A stretch of 64,000 bases of DNA. It comes from an uncultured Gemmiger sp. GTDB lineage: Bacteria > Bacillota > Clostridia > Oscillospirales > Ruminococcaceae. A program made the translations under genes and the position numbers. A model generated the notes under the pieces. That model saw only the letters and a program-made list of their open reading frames with translations. It had not been told where the DNA came from and made no database searches. The stretch spans positions 23,191 to 87,190 of the forward strand of contig CALWNP010000003.1 in NCBI GenBank assembly GCA_944382835.1, given 5' to 3'. This document shows, piece by piece, positions 34,380 through 43,382 of the stretch (its first letter is position 1; each line of letters starts with the position of its first letter).

Positions 34380-35027
34380 ATGGCAAGATATGACGCAGTT
34401 CTCTTTGATGTGGATGGAACCATCCTCCATTCTCAGCCGGGGATCTGGAAGACCTTTCGCCAGACTTTCCGGGAGATGGGGGTTGACCCCGATCCCATTG
34501 ATCTTTCTGCCTATCTGGGACCACCGCTGCGTTGGAGCTTTGCCCAGCATTTTTCCCGCGAGGAAGATGTGGAGCGGGCGGTAAGCATTTACCGTGATCG
34601 CTACGCCAAGGACGGCATTCATGTTTGCCAGCTGTTTGACGGGGTGGAGCAGATGCTGAAAACCCTGCATGATGCCGGGATCTTTCTGGCCACGGCCACC
34701 TGCAAGCCGGTGGAGGTTGCCCGAAGCATTTTGACCGAACAAAAGGTGGCATCCTACTTTACCATTCTTGGCGGTGCCAGCATGGACAACAGCGTGGATA
34801 CCAAAACCGCGGTGATCCGGCAGGTGCTGCAGGACCCGCGTTTGCAGGGAAAACGGATTCTGATGGTGGGAGATCGCCGGGATGATCTGCAGGGAGCGCA
34901 GGACTGCGGTCTGCCTGCTGCGGCGGTTCTGTACGGCTATGGAAGCCTTTCCGAGCTGGAACCCTTCCATCCGGTCCTGCTGGCAAAGGACTGCCCCACA
35001 CTGACCCATTACATCTTAGACCGATAA
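34380..35027 (+). CDS. HAD hydrolase, phosphoglycolate phosphatase-like
   Basis: 215 residues. HAD subfamily IA with a helical cap: motif I LFDVDGTILHS (nucleophile D about residue 9), motif II TATCKP, and motif IV GDRRDDLQGAQDCG (about 166-179). Resembles Gph/PpaX-type phosphatases; substrate not determined. GGGAGG precedes the ATG. Followed after 19 bases by the SGNH-like gene. Confidence 0.88.
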   Translation: MARYDAVLFDVDGTILHSQPGIWKTFRQTFREMGVDPDPIDLSAYLGPPLRWSFAQHFSREEDVERAVSIYRDRYAKDGIHVCQLFDGVEQMLKTLHDAGIFLATATCKPVEVARSILTEQKVASYFTILGGASMDNSVDTKTAVIRQVLQDPRLQGKRILMVGDRRDDLQGAQDCGLPAAAVLYGYGSLSELEPFHPVLLAKDCPTLTHYILDR

Positions 35028-35046
35028 CGGAGGTACCATACGAGCA

Positions 35047-36744
35047 ATGAGCCCCAATCGTTCCAGAGCCTCTTTCAGCCCCAAGCAGCGCAAGGCCTGT
35101 GTGGTCTTGTTGTGTTGCCTGCTGGCCATCATTATCACCTGTGTCCTGGCATGGATATTGCCTGGCAAGCTGCACCTGGGCACCAAGGAAGGAGACTATG
35201 ATCCGTCTTTGTACCCGGTAGATACCACCTTGGGGGCGGTGCTCACCAAGACCAGCGATGCCGGAGCAGACTATCTCTCCTCGACGGTGTTTGTGGGGGA
35301 TCAGTTCACCCAGAGCATCCAGAGCAGCAACCAGATTACCTTCGATCAGTTTGCGGGCGGGGAAGGTCTTTCCCTGTCCAATGTGCTGCGCCAGGGCTGT
35401 GTCTATTTTGAGGGCGACGGCACGGCCTATACTGTGGCCCAGGCACTGGCCATGATGAAACCCCGCCGGGTGGTGGTGACCCTGGGCAGCAATGACCTGG
35501 GCGGAACCTACACCGCTGATTCTTTTGTGCAGGATTACAAACAATTCCTGGGGGCAATCAACTCGGCTTACCCTTACTGCGACATCATTGTGAACAGTAT
35601 CCCACCGGTGGCCGAAACATCGGACAATGCCGCCAAGACCCAGCTTCTGATTGACCAGTTCAACCAGGCGCTGGCGGTGATGTGCAACGATGCAGGCTAT
35701 AAATTCCTCAACAGCGCCGAGGTCCTCAAAGAACAGTCGGGCTATGCGGAGGATGCTTACCTCAACAGCAACGGAAAGGGGTTCAGCGGCGCGGGTGTCA
35801 ACACCCTGCTGGACTATTTCAAGACCCACAGCTATGAGACCGAGGACCGCCGGCCGGATACCGACAACGTTCCCAAGCGGACTGCCCAGGCTTCGACCCA
35901 GGCCAGCCCCACACCCACTGCTACGCCCAACAACCATACAGTGACCTATCAGGTGGAAGAAGGCAAAGGCACCCTCACTGGCAACGGTCAGTCCGGGGTA
36001 ACCAAGATTGAGTTTGAAACCGGGGACCGCACCACTGTTTCGGTGACCGCAGTGGCGGCAGACGGATACGCCTTCTACAAATGGAGCGACAATGTCACCA
36101 CGGCGGAGCGGTATGATATTGTTACCCAGGATCTTTCGGTCACCGCCATGTTCAACGATGCCCGTGTAGAGCTCACCTTGGATCAGGGAGATGCCACCAT
36201 CAATGCCGGTGACAGCATTACCTACAATGCTACCGTCAAACTGGGGGGCAAAGACTACGACAACAGCGGCGTCCAGTGGGCGGTCAATAATGAGCTGGAA
36301 GCGACTGCTGGCTCCTTCACCTTCACACCCTCCGCGGCGGGTACCTATACCCTCAAAGCTGGCATCGAGATCAATGGCACCTATCAATCGGTGACGGCAA
36401 CTGTGACAGTCAATGCAGTTACAGCGACGCTGAACATTGTAGGACCCTCCAGCATGCAGGTGGGCAACAGCGCAACCCTGAGCGCCAGCGGGGAAAACAT
36501 TGTCGGTGACATCGTCTGGTCCTGCGATCAGCAGCCGGGATGGAGTGCCACGGGCAGCCAGGTACAGTTTACGGCCCAGAGCGTGGGAACCTACACCATC
36601 CGCGCCAAGAACAACGGCGGAGAAGCGCAGTTTAACCTTGTGGTAACAGAGGCATCCGCCCAGAGTACGCCGGCACCGGCCACCACCCCCGCACCCACCC
36701 CAACGCCCACACCGGTGTCGGGCAGCACCGATATTCAGCTGTGA
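35047..36744 (+). CDS. Membrane-anchored SGNH-fold protein with InlB-repeat and Ig-like domains; catalytic residues missing
   Basis: 565 residues. Short basic N-terminus, one TM helix (about 17-38), then an SGNH/GDSL-like domain (about 75-260). Block I reads VGDQ (84-86), so Gln replaces the catalytic Ser; block III keeps GSND (147-150); the block V region reads NSNGKGFS (240-247), where the Asp and His of DxxH are absent. The hydrolase is therefore predicted inactive. A Pro/Thr linker (about 280-298), a divergent InlB B-type repeat (about 300-370; YAFYKWSDN), two Ig-like domains (about 375-540) and a Thr/Pro tail follow. No LPXTG signal. Likely an extracellular binding or structural protein; ligand unknown. 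GGAGG lies 12 bases before the ATG. Confidence 0.75.
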   Translation: MSPNRSRASFSPKQRKACVVLLCCLLAIIITCVLAWILPGKLHLGTKEGDYDPSLYPVDTTLGAVLTKTSDAGADYLSSTVFVGDQFTQSIQSSNQITFDQFAGGEGLSLSNVLRQGCVYFEGDGTAYTVAQALAMMKPRRVVVTLGSNDLGGTYTADSFVQDYKQFLGAINSAYPYCDIIVNSIPPVAETSDNAAKTQLLIDQFNQALAVMCNDAGYKFLNSAEVLKEQSGYAEDAYLNSNGKGFSGAGVNTLLDYFKTHSYETEDRRPDTDNVPKRTAQASTQASPTPTATPNNHTVTYQVEEGKGTLTGNGQSGVTKIEFETGDRTTVSVTAVAADGYAFYKWSDNVTTAERYDIVTQDLSVTAMFNDARVELTLDQGDATINAGDSITYNATVKLGGKDYDNSGVQWAVNNELEATAGSFTFTPSAAGTYTLKAGIEINGTYQSVTATVTVNAVTATLNIVGPSSMQVGNSATLSASGENIVGDIVWSCDQQPGWSATGSQVQFTAQSVGTYTIRAKNNGGEAQFNLVVTEASAQSTPAPATTPAPTPTPTPVSGSTDIQL

Positions 36745-36749
36745 GCGGA

Positions 36750-36788
36750 ACCTCCTTCTTCCAAGGGGCATACCCTGGAATGGGAGGT
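36750..36788 (+). promoter_or_regulatory. Hairpin that hides the ribosome binding site of the small ORF
   Basis: ACCTCC (36750-36755) pairs perfectly with the Shine-Dalgarno GGAGGT (36783-36788); inside, TTCC/GGAA and AGGG/CCCT extend the stem to 14 bp around a 5-base loop. It lies between the SGNH-like stop and the small ORF. No T-run follows, so it is not a normal terminator. Confidence 0.6.
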
Positions 36789-36795
36789 GCTGGAA

Positions 36796-36936
36796 ATGTT
36801 TTTCTATGACTGTGAGAAGGGATTTGTCCCTGACAACGGACAGGATGACGTGACCGACGGTACGGTGGAAAACTATGATTTCAATTGGGACGAGGCTCCC
36901 CGGACCCAATCGCCCCAGACAGAGGGACAGGAGTAA
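36796..36936 (+). CDS. Small acidic protein, 46 residues, unknown function
   Basis: ATG 36796 with GGGAGGT 8 bases upstream, stop TAA at 36934, two bases before the next start codon. The protein is acidic (rich in Asp/Glu), begins M-F-F-Y-D-C, has a single cysteine (C6), and has no TM helix. I recognise no family. Supported by the strong ribosome binding site and the tight coupling to the HAD gene downstream; not proven to be translated. Confidence 0.6.
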   Translation: MFFYDCEKGFVPDNGQDDVTDGTVENYDFNWDEAPRTQSPQTEGQE

Positions 36937-36938
36937 AA

Positions 36939-37688
36939 ATGGCGATTTATACTTGTTTGTTATTGGACATCGACAATACCCTGCTGGACTTTGATGCTGC
37001 GGAACGGCAGGCACTGACCGAAACCCTGGAGCATTACGAATTGCCCTGCGACGCGGCGGTGCTGGATACCTACCATCAGATCAACCGCCAGCTGTGGGAC
37101 AGTCTAGCCAAAGGGCAGCTGAGCAAGAACAAACTGTTTTCCATTCGGTTTGCCCGCTTCCTTCAGGCGTTGGGATTGCCGGACAATGGCAAATCCCGGG
37201 AGATGAATGATTATTACGAGGATCAGCTCTCCACCCATGCGGATCTGATCCCCGGTGCATTGAATTTCCTGGAGGAGATCAGCGAGGTGGCAACCCTGGC
37301 CACCGTCTCCAACGGTGCTACCAAGGTGCAGCAGGCCCGGATTGCCGCTTCCGGTATCGATCAATTCATGGACGGCATCTATATTTCGGAAAAGATGGGG
37401 GCGGCCAAACCCTCGGCCAAACTCTATGATATGGTTCTGAAGGATCTGGGCATTGACAATCGCAGCCGGGTCCTGATGGTGGGGGACGACCTTCTGGCGG
37501 ACATCAAGGGTGGCAAAAATGCCGGCCTGGATACCTGCTGGGTCAATTTCACCGGTGCCGAAAACAAGACGGAAATCCAACCCAAGTACACCATCCATTC
37601 CTATGAGGAATTGTACCGCATTGTGATGGAACCGGAAGAGTTGGAAAATATCGGCGTGCGCAATCGCCGCCATCAAAACGATCTGTAA
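36939..37688 (+). CDS. HAD hydrolase, YjjG-like pyrimidine nucleotidase
   Basis: 249 residues. HAD subfamily IA: motif I LLLDIDNTLLDFD (about 6-18), motif II TVSNG, lysine in KMGAAKPS, and motif IV VGDDLLADIKGGKNAG. The start and the aromatic/helical cap resemble YjjG, which removes phosphate from non-canonical pyrimidine nucleotides; this specificity is inference. Start ATG 36939 chosen because ACAGGAG precedes it; the frame is open upstream across the small ORF. Confidence 0.85.
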   Translation: MAIYTCLLLDIDNTLLDFDAAERQALTETLEHYELPCDAAVLDTYHQINRQLWDSLAKGQLSKNKLFSIRFARFLQALGLPDNGKSREMNDYYEDQLSTHADLIPGALNFLEEISEVATLATVSNGATKVQQARIAASGIDQFMDGIYISEKMGAAKPSAKLYDMVLKDLGIDNRSRVLMVGDDLLADIKGGKNAGLDTCWVNFTGAENKTEIQPKYTIHSYEELYRIVMEPEELENIGVRNRRHQNDL

Positions 37689-37690
37689 GA

Positions 37691-37753
37691 CCGGGCTGCC
37701 TGCCAGCCCGGGTGGAATGCCGCTGCTGGTTTCCTGGCAGCGGCATCCTTTTG
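37691..37753 (+). terminator. Double hairpin terminator after the YjjG-like gene
   Basis: First stem CCGGGCTG/CAGCCCGG (37691-37711), second stem ATGCCGCTGC/GCAGCGGCAT (37717-37746), then CCTTTTG. Confidence 0.85.
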
Positions 37754-37778
37754 ACAAAACGAAAAAGGTGTTAAGGAT

Positions 37779-39674
37779 ATGCTGATTGAACTGCAAAACC
37801 TCGGCAAAAGCTTTGGCGAGCACGAGGTACTGAAAGACGTCAACGCCAGTGTGGAGCGAGGAGACCGCATTGGTATTGTGGGCGCCAACGGGACCGGAAA
37901 AACCACTTTACTGCGCCTGCTCTGTGGAGAGAGCCTGCCTGACAGCGGTGACGCTGCCTTTGCCTCGGGGGTGACCTGCGGGTACCTGGAGCAGACGGGA
38001 CACCTGGACCCCGACAAGGATATCTACGAGACCATGCGTCTGGCCTTCCAGCCCGCCCTGGATGCCATGGCACAGATGGAAACGCTGCAAAAGGAACTGG
38101 CCAAAAAGCAGGACGATCCCGCGATCACCGAGCAGATCAACCATTGCAACGCAGTGATTGATGCCATGGATGCCTATAACATGGATACTCAGATCAAAAA
38201 GGTCCTCAACGGTATGGGATTTCCGGCTGATACCTGGAAAAAACGTGCCGGGGTGCTATCGGGCGGGGAACAGACCCGCCTGCGTCTGGCGCGGCTGCTT
38301 CTGGAACGCCCCGATATTCTGATTCTCGACGAGCCCACCAACCATCTGGACCTGGAAACGATGGAGTGGCTGGAGTCCTATCTCAAGACCTACCGGGGCG
38401 CAGTGCTGGTGGTCAGCCATGACCGGTATTTCCTGGATGCGGTGTGTACCAGAATTTGGGAACTTTCGGGCAAGACCATCTACACCTACAAGGGCAACTA
38501 TTCGGCATATCTGCCGCAGCGGCAGGCTGCCGATGAGCGTCAGCAGAAACAGCATGACCAGGATGTGGAAAAGGCAGCCAAATTGCAGGATTATATTGAC
38601 CGCAACCTGGTGCGGGCATCCACCACCAAGATGGCCCAGAGCCGCCGCAAACAGCTGGAAAAGATGGAAATTACCGAGGCGCCCCGGGCCGATGCCCAGG
38701 TGCTGAAATTCCGGTTTGAATATGACATCGAGCCCTATGACGAGCTGGTCACAATGAAAAATCTGAGCATCCGGGTGGGGGAGCGCACCTTGCTGGAAAA
38801 CCTGGATTACGTGGTGCATCGGGGCGACAAGCTGGTCATTGCCGGACCCAACGGCACCGGCAAATCCACCTTGCTGCAGGTGTTGGACGGCAAGCGCCGG
38901 CCATCCAGCGGCATGGTACGGCTTGGTGGCGGCGCCAAGGTGGGCATCTTTGTGCAGCAGCAGGTCCGCCGTGCGGGACGGGTGGTGGATGCCATCTGGA
39001 ACCAGTATCCCCGCTTTACCGAGCTGGAGGTGCGCAGCCATCTGGCCAAATTCGGCTTCCGTGGGGAAGAGGTTTTCAAGGACTGTGCCACCCTTTCCGG
39101 CGGCGAGCTTGCCCGGCTCCGCTTCTCCGAACTGGCGCTGGAACGGCCCAACCTGATGTTCCTGGACGAGCCCACCAACCATCTGGACATTTATATGCGG
39201 GAAAGTCTGACCGAAGCATTGTCTGCCTATACCGGAACATTGCTGCTGGTGACCCATGATCGCTACCTGATGCAGACGCTGGGCTGTCCCATCCTGTATC
39301 TGGAAAATGGAAAGGCAGTCTTTTACCGGGACTTTGCCGCGCTGCGGGACCGCAGCAAACCCGGCACCGAGCCGGTTCACAGCGAAGAGAAGCCTGCCAA
39401 GCAGGGCTACGGCAAGGAACAACGCCGTCGCCGCGCTGAGGTCCGTACACGGCTCAAGGCGGTGGAGAAGGAAATTGAGGATCTGGGCGCACACATTGTG
39501 GAGCTGGAAAACGAAATCAACGATCCCGAGGTGTTGCGGGATCATCTGCTGCTCCGGGACAAGTGTGACGAGCTGGATGATACACGCTTCCACCAGCAGG
39601 AATTGTACGACGAATGGGAAAAACTGGCGGAGGAGCAGGAAAAAATGGAGGCAGAGGACGCTCAGAATATGTAA
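37779..39674 (+). CDS. ABC-F family ATPase
   Basis: 631 residues, two ABC domains and no membrane segment. Walker A GANGTGKT (about 34) and GPNGTGKS (about 356); signatures LSGGEQTR and LSGGELAR; both Walker B regions end in DEPTNHLD. Linker between the domains (about 240-310) and a C-terminal coiled coil (about 560-625). ABC-F proteins act on ribosomes (EttA/Uup/YdiF type), some giving antibiotic protection; the long C-terminal coil is closest to Uup/YdiF-like members. No antibiotic-specific leader is seen. Confidence 0.93.
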   Translation: MLIELQNLGKSFGEHEVLKDVNASVERGDRIGIVGANGTGKTTLLRLLCGESLPDSGDAAFASGVTCGYLEQTGHLDPDKDIYETMRLAFQPALDAMAQMETLQKELAKKQDDPAITEQINHCNAVIDAMDAYNMDTQIKKVLNGMGFPADTWKKRAGVLSGGEQTRLRLARLLLERPDILILDEPTNHLDLETMEWLESYLKTYRGAVLVVSHDRYFLDAVCTRIWELSGKTIYTYKGNYSAYLPQRQAADERQQKQHDQDVEKAAKLQDYIDRNLVRASTTKMAQSRRKQLEKMEITEAPRADAQVLKFRFEYDIEPYDELVTMKNLSIRVGERTLLENLDYVVHRGDKLVIAGPNGTGKSTLLQVLDGKRRPSSGMVRLGGGAKVGIFVQQQVRRAGRVVDAIWNQYPRFTELEVRSHLAKFGFRGEEVFKDCATLSGGELARLRFSELALERPNLMFLDEPTNHLDIYMRESLTEALSAYTGTLLLVTHDRYLMQTLGCPILYLENGKAVFYRDFAALRDRSKPGTEPVHSEEKPAKQGYGKEQRRRRAEVRTRLKAVEKEIEDLGAHIVELENEINDPEVLRDHLLLRDKCDELDDTRFHQQELYDEWEKLAEEQEKMEAEDAQNM

Positions 39675-39711
39675 AATCCTCTCCCTGAGAATGGTTTCAT
39701 AGATCTGTAAC

Positions 39712-39739
39712 TTGTTTTCTCGCCAAAAAGCGGTATACT
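39712..39739 (+). promoter_or_regulatory. Promoter of the glycan operon
   Basis: TTGTTT (39712-39717), 16-base spacer, TATACT (39734-39739). Leaves a leader of about 100 bases before the first start codon. Confidence 0.6.
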
Positions 39740-39846
39740 TATGATGTAAAATCCGTAAAGTGTGCCGAAGAGGGCAAGGTGTCGGCTTTGGAAATTTCTT
39801 GTCTACAAGGCCGGGAAGCAAACGAAATATAGGCAGGGTAACGATT

Positions 39847-40614
39847 TTGGAAACGACCATCATCATAGCGACGCACAAGCCATACTGGGTTCCGGATGAT
39901 CCGATGTACCTTCCGGTGCAGATGGGGCATGCCATCCATCCCGATATCGGTTATGTGGGGGATGACACGGGGGAAAACATCTCGGAAAAAAACTGGAACT
40001 TTTGCGAGTTGACCGGTTTGTACTGGGCGTGGAAAAATTTAAAATCGGATTATATCGGCATTGTCCATTATCGCCGTTATTTTGCCAGCCGCCGCAATCT
40101 CTTTGTTCCCAAAAAACAGCGGGTGATCCATCATGAGGAACTGAATCAGATCCTCGCCAAAACCAATGTGGTGCTCCCCAAGGAGCGGCACTATTTTATC
40201 GAGACCAACTATACCCAGTACATTCATGCCCATCACAAGCAGGACCTGGTGGTGACCCGTTCCATCATTGAACGCAAATGCCCCGAGTATCTGCCGGCCT
40301 ATGATCTGTATATGTCCAAAACCCATGGACACCACTTCAATATGTTTATCATGAAGCGGGAACTGCTTCAGCATTACTGCACCTGGCTGTTTGATATCCT
40401 GTTTGAATTGGAACGGGAGTTGGATATCTCCAACTATTCCACCAACGACAAGCGGGTTTTTGGATTTGTCAGTGAACGGTTGCTGGATGCCTGGCTCATG
40501 ACCAACAACATCTCCTACAAGGAACTGAGTGTTCTGTATATGGAGCGTCAGCATTGGCTGCACAAAGGCACTGCTTTCCTGCGCAGAAAGTTTTTCCCGA
40601 AAAAGGATGATTGA
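39847..40614 (+). CDS. DUF4422 family protein, probable glycosyltransferase
   Basis: 255 residues. DUF4422 (PF14393-type) protein of capsule and exopolysaccharide clusters: ATHKPYWVPDD near the start, GDDTGENI, LTGLYWAWKN and the hallmark IVHYRRYF (about residue 75). A GT-A-like transferase is the usual assumption; donor and acceptor unknown. TTG 39847 chosen with GCAGGG 8 bases upstream; a GTG at 39760 is in frame but has no good ribosome site. First gene of the glycan operon, two bases before the next start. Confidence 0.85.
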   Translation: METTIIIATHKPYWVPDDPMYLPVQMGHAIHPDIGYVGDDTGENISEKNWNFCELTGLYWAWKNLKSDYIGIVHYRRYFASRRNLFVPKKQRVIHHEELNQILAKTNVVLPKERHYFIETNYTQYIHAHHKQDLVVTRSIIERKCPEYLPAYDLYMSKTHGHHFNMFIMKRELLQHYCTWLFDILFELERELDISNYSTNDKRVFGFVSERLLDAWLMTNNISYKELSVLYMERQHWLHKGTAFLRRKFFPKKDD

Positions 40615-40616
40615 GG

Positions 40617-41498
40617 ATGAATCAGATTGCGGCCGTTGTTGTGACCTATAATCGAAAAGATCTGCTGCAGCGCTGTCTGCAATGCCTCCGGGATCAACAG
40701 GGGGCGGCGCTGGATCTATGGGTCATTGACAACGCCAGCACCGACGGCACCCGTGAAATGGTGGAGGGGCTGGGATGGCCGAATCTGATCTACCGCAATA
40801 CAGGCAGCAATCTGGGCGGTGCCGGCGGATTTGAATGGGGCCTGCGCGTTGCGGCCAAGGCCGGTTACGAGTATCTCTGGCTGATGGATGATGATACCCT
40901 GCCGCAGCCAGAAGCACTGCATGCCTTGCTGGAAGCGGATGGCCGGTGCAAGGGAGAATATGGCTGGCTTTCCTCCCGGGCGTTGGCACCGGACGGAAAA
41001 GACCAGCCGATGAATATACAGCGAAAATCTCCTTACCGGGAGATTGATGGGTTTGGCATACCGTTGGTGCCGGCAGTGATGGCGAGCTTTGTCTCGCTCT
41101 TTTTACGGGCCGAAACGGTGCGCCGTTTTGGATTGCCCATCGGAGACTTTTTCATCTGGTCAGATGATTGGGAGTATACCCGGCGCATTTCCCGGCAGCT
41201 GCCCTGCTATGTGGTGACAGCCAGCCAGGTGGTGCACGCCATGAAGAATCCCACAGTGGTCAACATCGCCACCGACGTGCCGGACCGATGGCCGAGATAC
41301 CGGTATTTCTACCGCAACGACGTGGTTTTGTACCGCCGGGAGGGGATACAGGGCTGGCTGTGGCTCCTGTTCAAGGATGGATGGCACAGTGTACAGGTAT
41401 TGACCGGTCGGGGCCCCCGTAAGTTTTTTCGCCTTGGCATTATCTGGAAGAGCTTTTGGACCGGGGTACATTATTTCCCACCCATTCCCAGATTGTGA
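40617..41498 (+). CDS. GT2 glycosyltransferase, GlfT2-like
   Basis: 293 residues. GT-A fold: VVVTYNRKDLL (about 6-16), DNAST, NLGGAGGFEWG, metal-binding LWLMDDDTLP (about 88-97) and a second acidic site FFIWSDDWEYTRR (about 178-190). The NLGGAGGF segment and the DDxEY element are typical of GlfT2-type galactofuranosyl and related rhamnosyl transferases, so Galf or rhamnose transfer is possible (inference). ATG 40617 preferred over TTG 40611. Confidence 0.87.
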   Translation: MNQIAAVVVTYNRKDLLQRCLQCLRDQQGAALDLWVIDNASTDGTREMVEGLGWPNLIYRNTGSNLGGAGGFEWGLRVAAKAGYEYLWLMDDDTLPQPEALHALLEADGRCKGEYGWLSSRALAPDGKDQPMNIQRKSPYREIDGFGIPLVPAVMASFVSLFLRAETVRRFGLPIGDFFIWSDDWEYTRRISRQLPCYVVTASQVVHAMKNPTVVNIATDVPDRWPRYRYFYRNDVVLYRREGIQGWLWLLFKDGWHSVQVLTGRGPRKFFRLGIIWKSFWTGVHYFPPIPRL

Positions 41499-41513
41499 GG
41501 AGAGACAGCGCTT

Positions 41514-43367
41514 TTGAGCATGGAGGAAAAAGGCATGCAGCACGTTGAGGAGATCCTGCTACGGCGGGCATCTCATTGCAAGGCGGTGGGGTTTGATGTC
41601 TTCGACACCCTGTTGCTGCGGGATGTAAAACATCCCACAGACCTTTTTCTCTGGATGGAAGCTACTGGGGCAGTACCCACCGGTTTTGCCGCTGCCCGGA
41701 GAGAGGCGGAGCGGTTGGCCCGTGCTGCCTCTCCCAACGAGGTGACTCTGGCAGATATTTATGCACAAGCCCCCTTGCGGGGGATGGATGCACAGGCAGA
41801 GTGCGATGCGGAACTGCACTGCGTTGTGCCCAATCCTGAACTGTTTGAGGCGGTGCGTGCCTTGCATGAGCAGGGAAAACGGGTCTATGCCGTTTCGGAT
41901 ATGTACCTGCCCAGAGAGCAGGTAGAAAAAATGCTTTGTGCCTGCGGCTATGACTTTCTGGATGGGGTGTTTGTTTCCTCGGAATACGGCGTCCAGAAAC
42001 GTAGCGGAAGATTGTTTCGCATTTTTCTGGAGCAGACCAGGCTGAGGGCCCGCGAGGTTCTTTTTGTTGGGGATAACCGCCGCGCAGACGGCCTGGGCGC
42101 CGCACTGGCGGGCATCCGCGCCTTCATTCTGCCGTCCCGTCCTGCCACCGGATATCCGGTTCCGGCGGAAACCTGGCAGCAGCAGGCAGATCAGGCGTTT
42201 CTTGCCAATCGACTGGGTTTGGTGGAACCGGAGCAGAGAACCGGGTTTGAAACCGTCGGGCCGTTGATCTGCGCATTCACCGCCTTCCTGCGAAAGCAGA
42301 GAACCCAGCAGCCTGAGGCCAACCTGGTGTTTCTGGCCCGGGATATGTACCTGGTTTGGAAGACCTACCAGAGAAATTATCCCGCAGATGAGCGGGTGCG
42401 CTACCTGAAGGTGTCCCGGCGCAGCCTTTGTCCGGCACTGCTTCAGTGCCCGATGGATTCCGAAAATATGGCACTTCTGGCCGATACGCTGCCTCGCCAG
42501 CGGCTGACGGTGGCACAGGTGCTGGAGTATTGCGGGTTTGAGCCAGGGGTGCAGCTCCCTGATTGCACGCCGGACACCATGGTGGATCTGCGGACCCGTC
42601 CCTTGTCGCGGAAAACGCAGGAACTGTTGCTGACCGTGGTGGCTTTCGGAAAAACACCGGCCGGAGAGACGATTCGGTACAAAGCCGCATTGGTCCGGCG
42701 ATATTTGCGCCAACAACTGGACAGCGGTTCGTTTCTGGTGGACATCGGCAGCGGCGGAACCACCCAGCGGGTGTTAGAAACATTGTGCGGGTTTCCGCTG
42801 CGTGGGCTGTACCTTGCCTGTGATAAGCGTTTGCATGAGCATCTGTCGCAGGAACGGGCCAAAGCTTTTCTGTTTGGCGGCAATCCGGCTCCACTATGGT
42901 ACTGGGCAGGGCAGCCTCTTTTGGAACGGATGATCTCGGAGTGCTGCGGCGCAACCCTGGGGTATCGCCTGCAGGGAGATGCGGTGGTTCCGGTGCTGGA
43001 ACAGGCAGAAATTCCGGCCTGTATCCCTGCGGTACAGGCCGGTGCAGAACAGTATCAGGCCATGCGCCGCACTTCGCTGTTGGCGGGACAGGAGATTCTT
43101 TCTCCGGAGCGGGCTTTTCTTGCGCTGGTCCGTGCGCCCCGTCTTGAAGACGCGACTACCTTGGGAGAGATGACGGTGGAGGACGGCGGCGTGTATCCGC
43201 TGGCCTCCCCGGCTGGGTTGGGGTTTTATCTCTTTCATCCCCGGCAGCTGGCGGCGGACTTTGCCCAAGCACGGTGGAAGACGGCTTTTTTGCGCCGTTT
43301 GCTTTTGCTGCCGCTTCCCTACGATAAATTATATGAGATGCTCAAGCGGGCGGAAAAACAACGCTGA
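41514..43367 (+). CDS. Two-part HAD-like protein of glycan clusters
   Basis: 617 residues. The N-terminal HAD domain (about 20-215) is complete: motif I FDVFDTLL, motif II VSDMYLP, a lysine in GVQKRSG, and motif IV VGDNRRADGLGA. The second part (about 225-600) contains LVFLARDMYLVWKTY and KVSRRSL, a pattern often fused to HAD domains in polysaccharide loci; its role is not established. Possibly a sugar-phosphate or polymer-modifying phosphatase. TTG 41514 has GAGGAGAG 9 bases upstream; ATG 41520 is the alternative. Confidence 0.75.
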   Translation: MSMEEKGMQHVEEILLRRASHCKAVGFDVFDTLLLRDVKHPTDLFLWMEATGAVPTGFAAARREAERLARAASPNEVTLADIYAQAPLRGMDAQAECDAELHCVVPNPELFEAVRALHEQGKRVYAVSDMYLPREQVEKMLCACGYDFLDGVFVSSEYGVQKRSGRLFRIFLEQTRLRAREVLFVGDNRRADGLGAALAGIRAFILPSRPATGYPVPAETWQQQADQAFLANRLGLVEPEQRTGFETVGPLICAFTAFLRKQRTQQPEANLVFLARDMYLVWKTYQRNYPADERVRYLKVSRRSLCPALLQCPMDSENMALLADTLPRQRLTVAQVLEYCGFEPGVQLPDCTPDTMVDLRTRPLSRKTQELLLTVVAFGKTPAGETIRYKAALVRRYLRQQLDSGSFLVDIGSGGTTQRVLETLCGFPLRGLYLACDKRLHEHLSQERAKAFLFGGNPAPLWYWAGQPLLERMISECCGATLGYRLQGDAVVPVLEQAEIPACIPAVQAGAEQYQAMRRTSLLAGQEILSPERAFLALVRAPRLEDATTLGEMTVEDGGVYPLASPAGLGFYLFHPRQLAADFAQARWKTAFLRRLLLLPLPYDKLYEMLKRAEKQR

Positions 43368-43382
43368 GCAGGATTGTTCAAA

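Noticed and set aside
37779-39674. ABC-F protein as an antibiotic resistance determinant
   Set aside because: No drug-responsive leader or resistance context; sequence features fit the housekeeping Uup/YdiF type at least as well.
39760-39846. 29-codon extension of the DUF4422 gene
   Set aside because: Sequence is unlike the family N-terminus, no ribosome site, and TTG 39847 is well placed.
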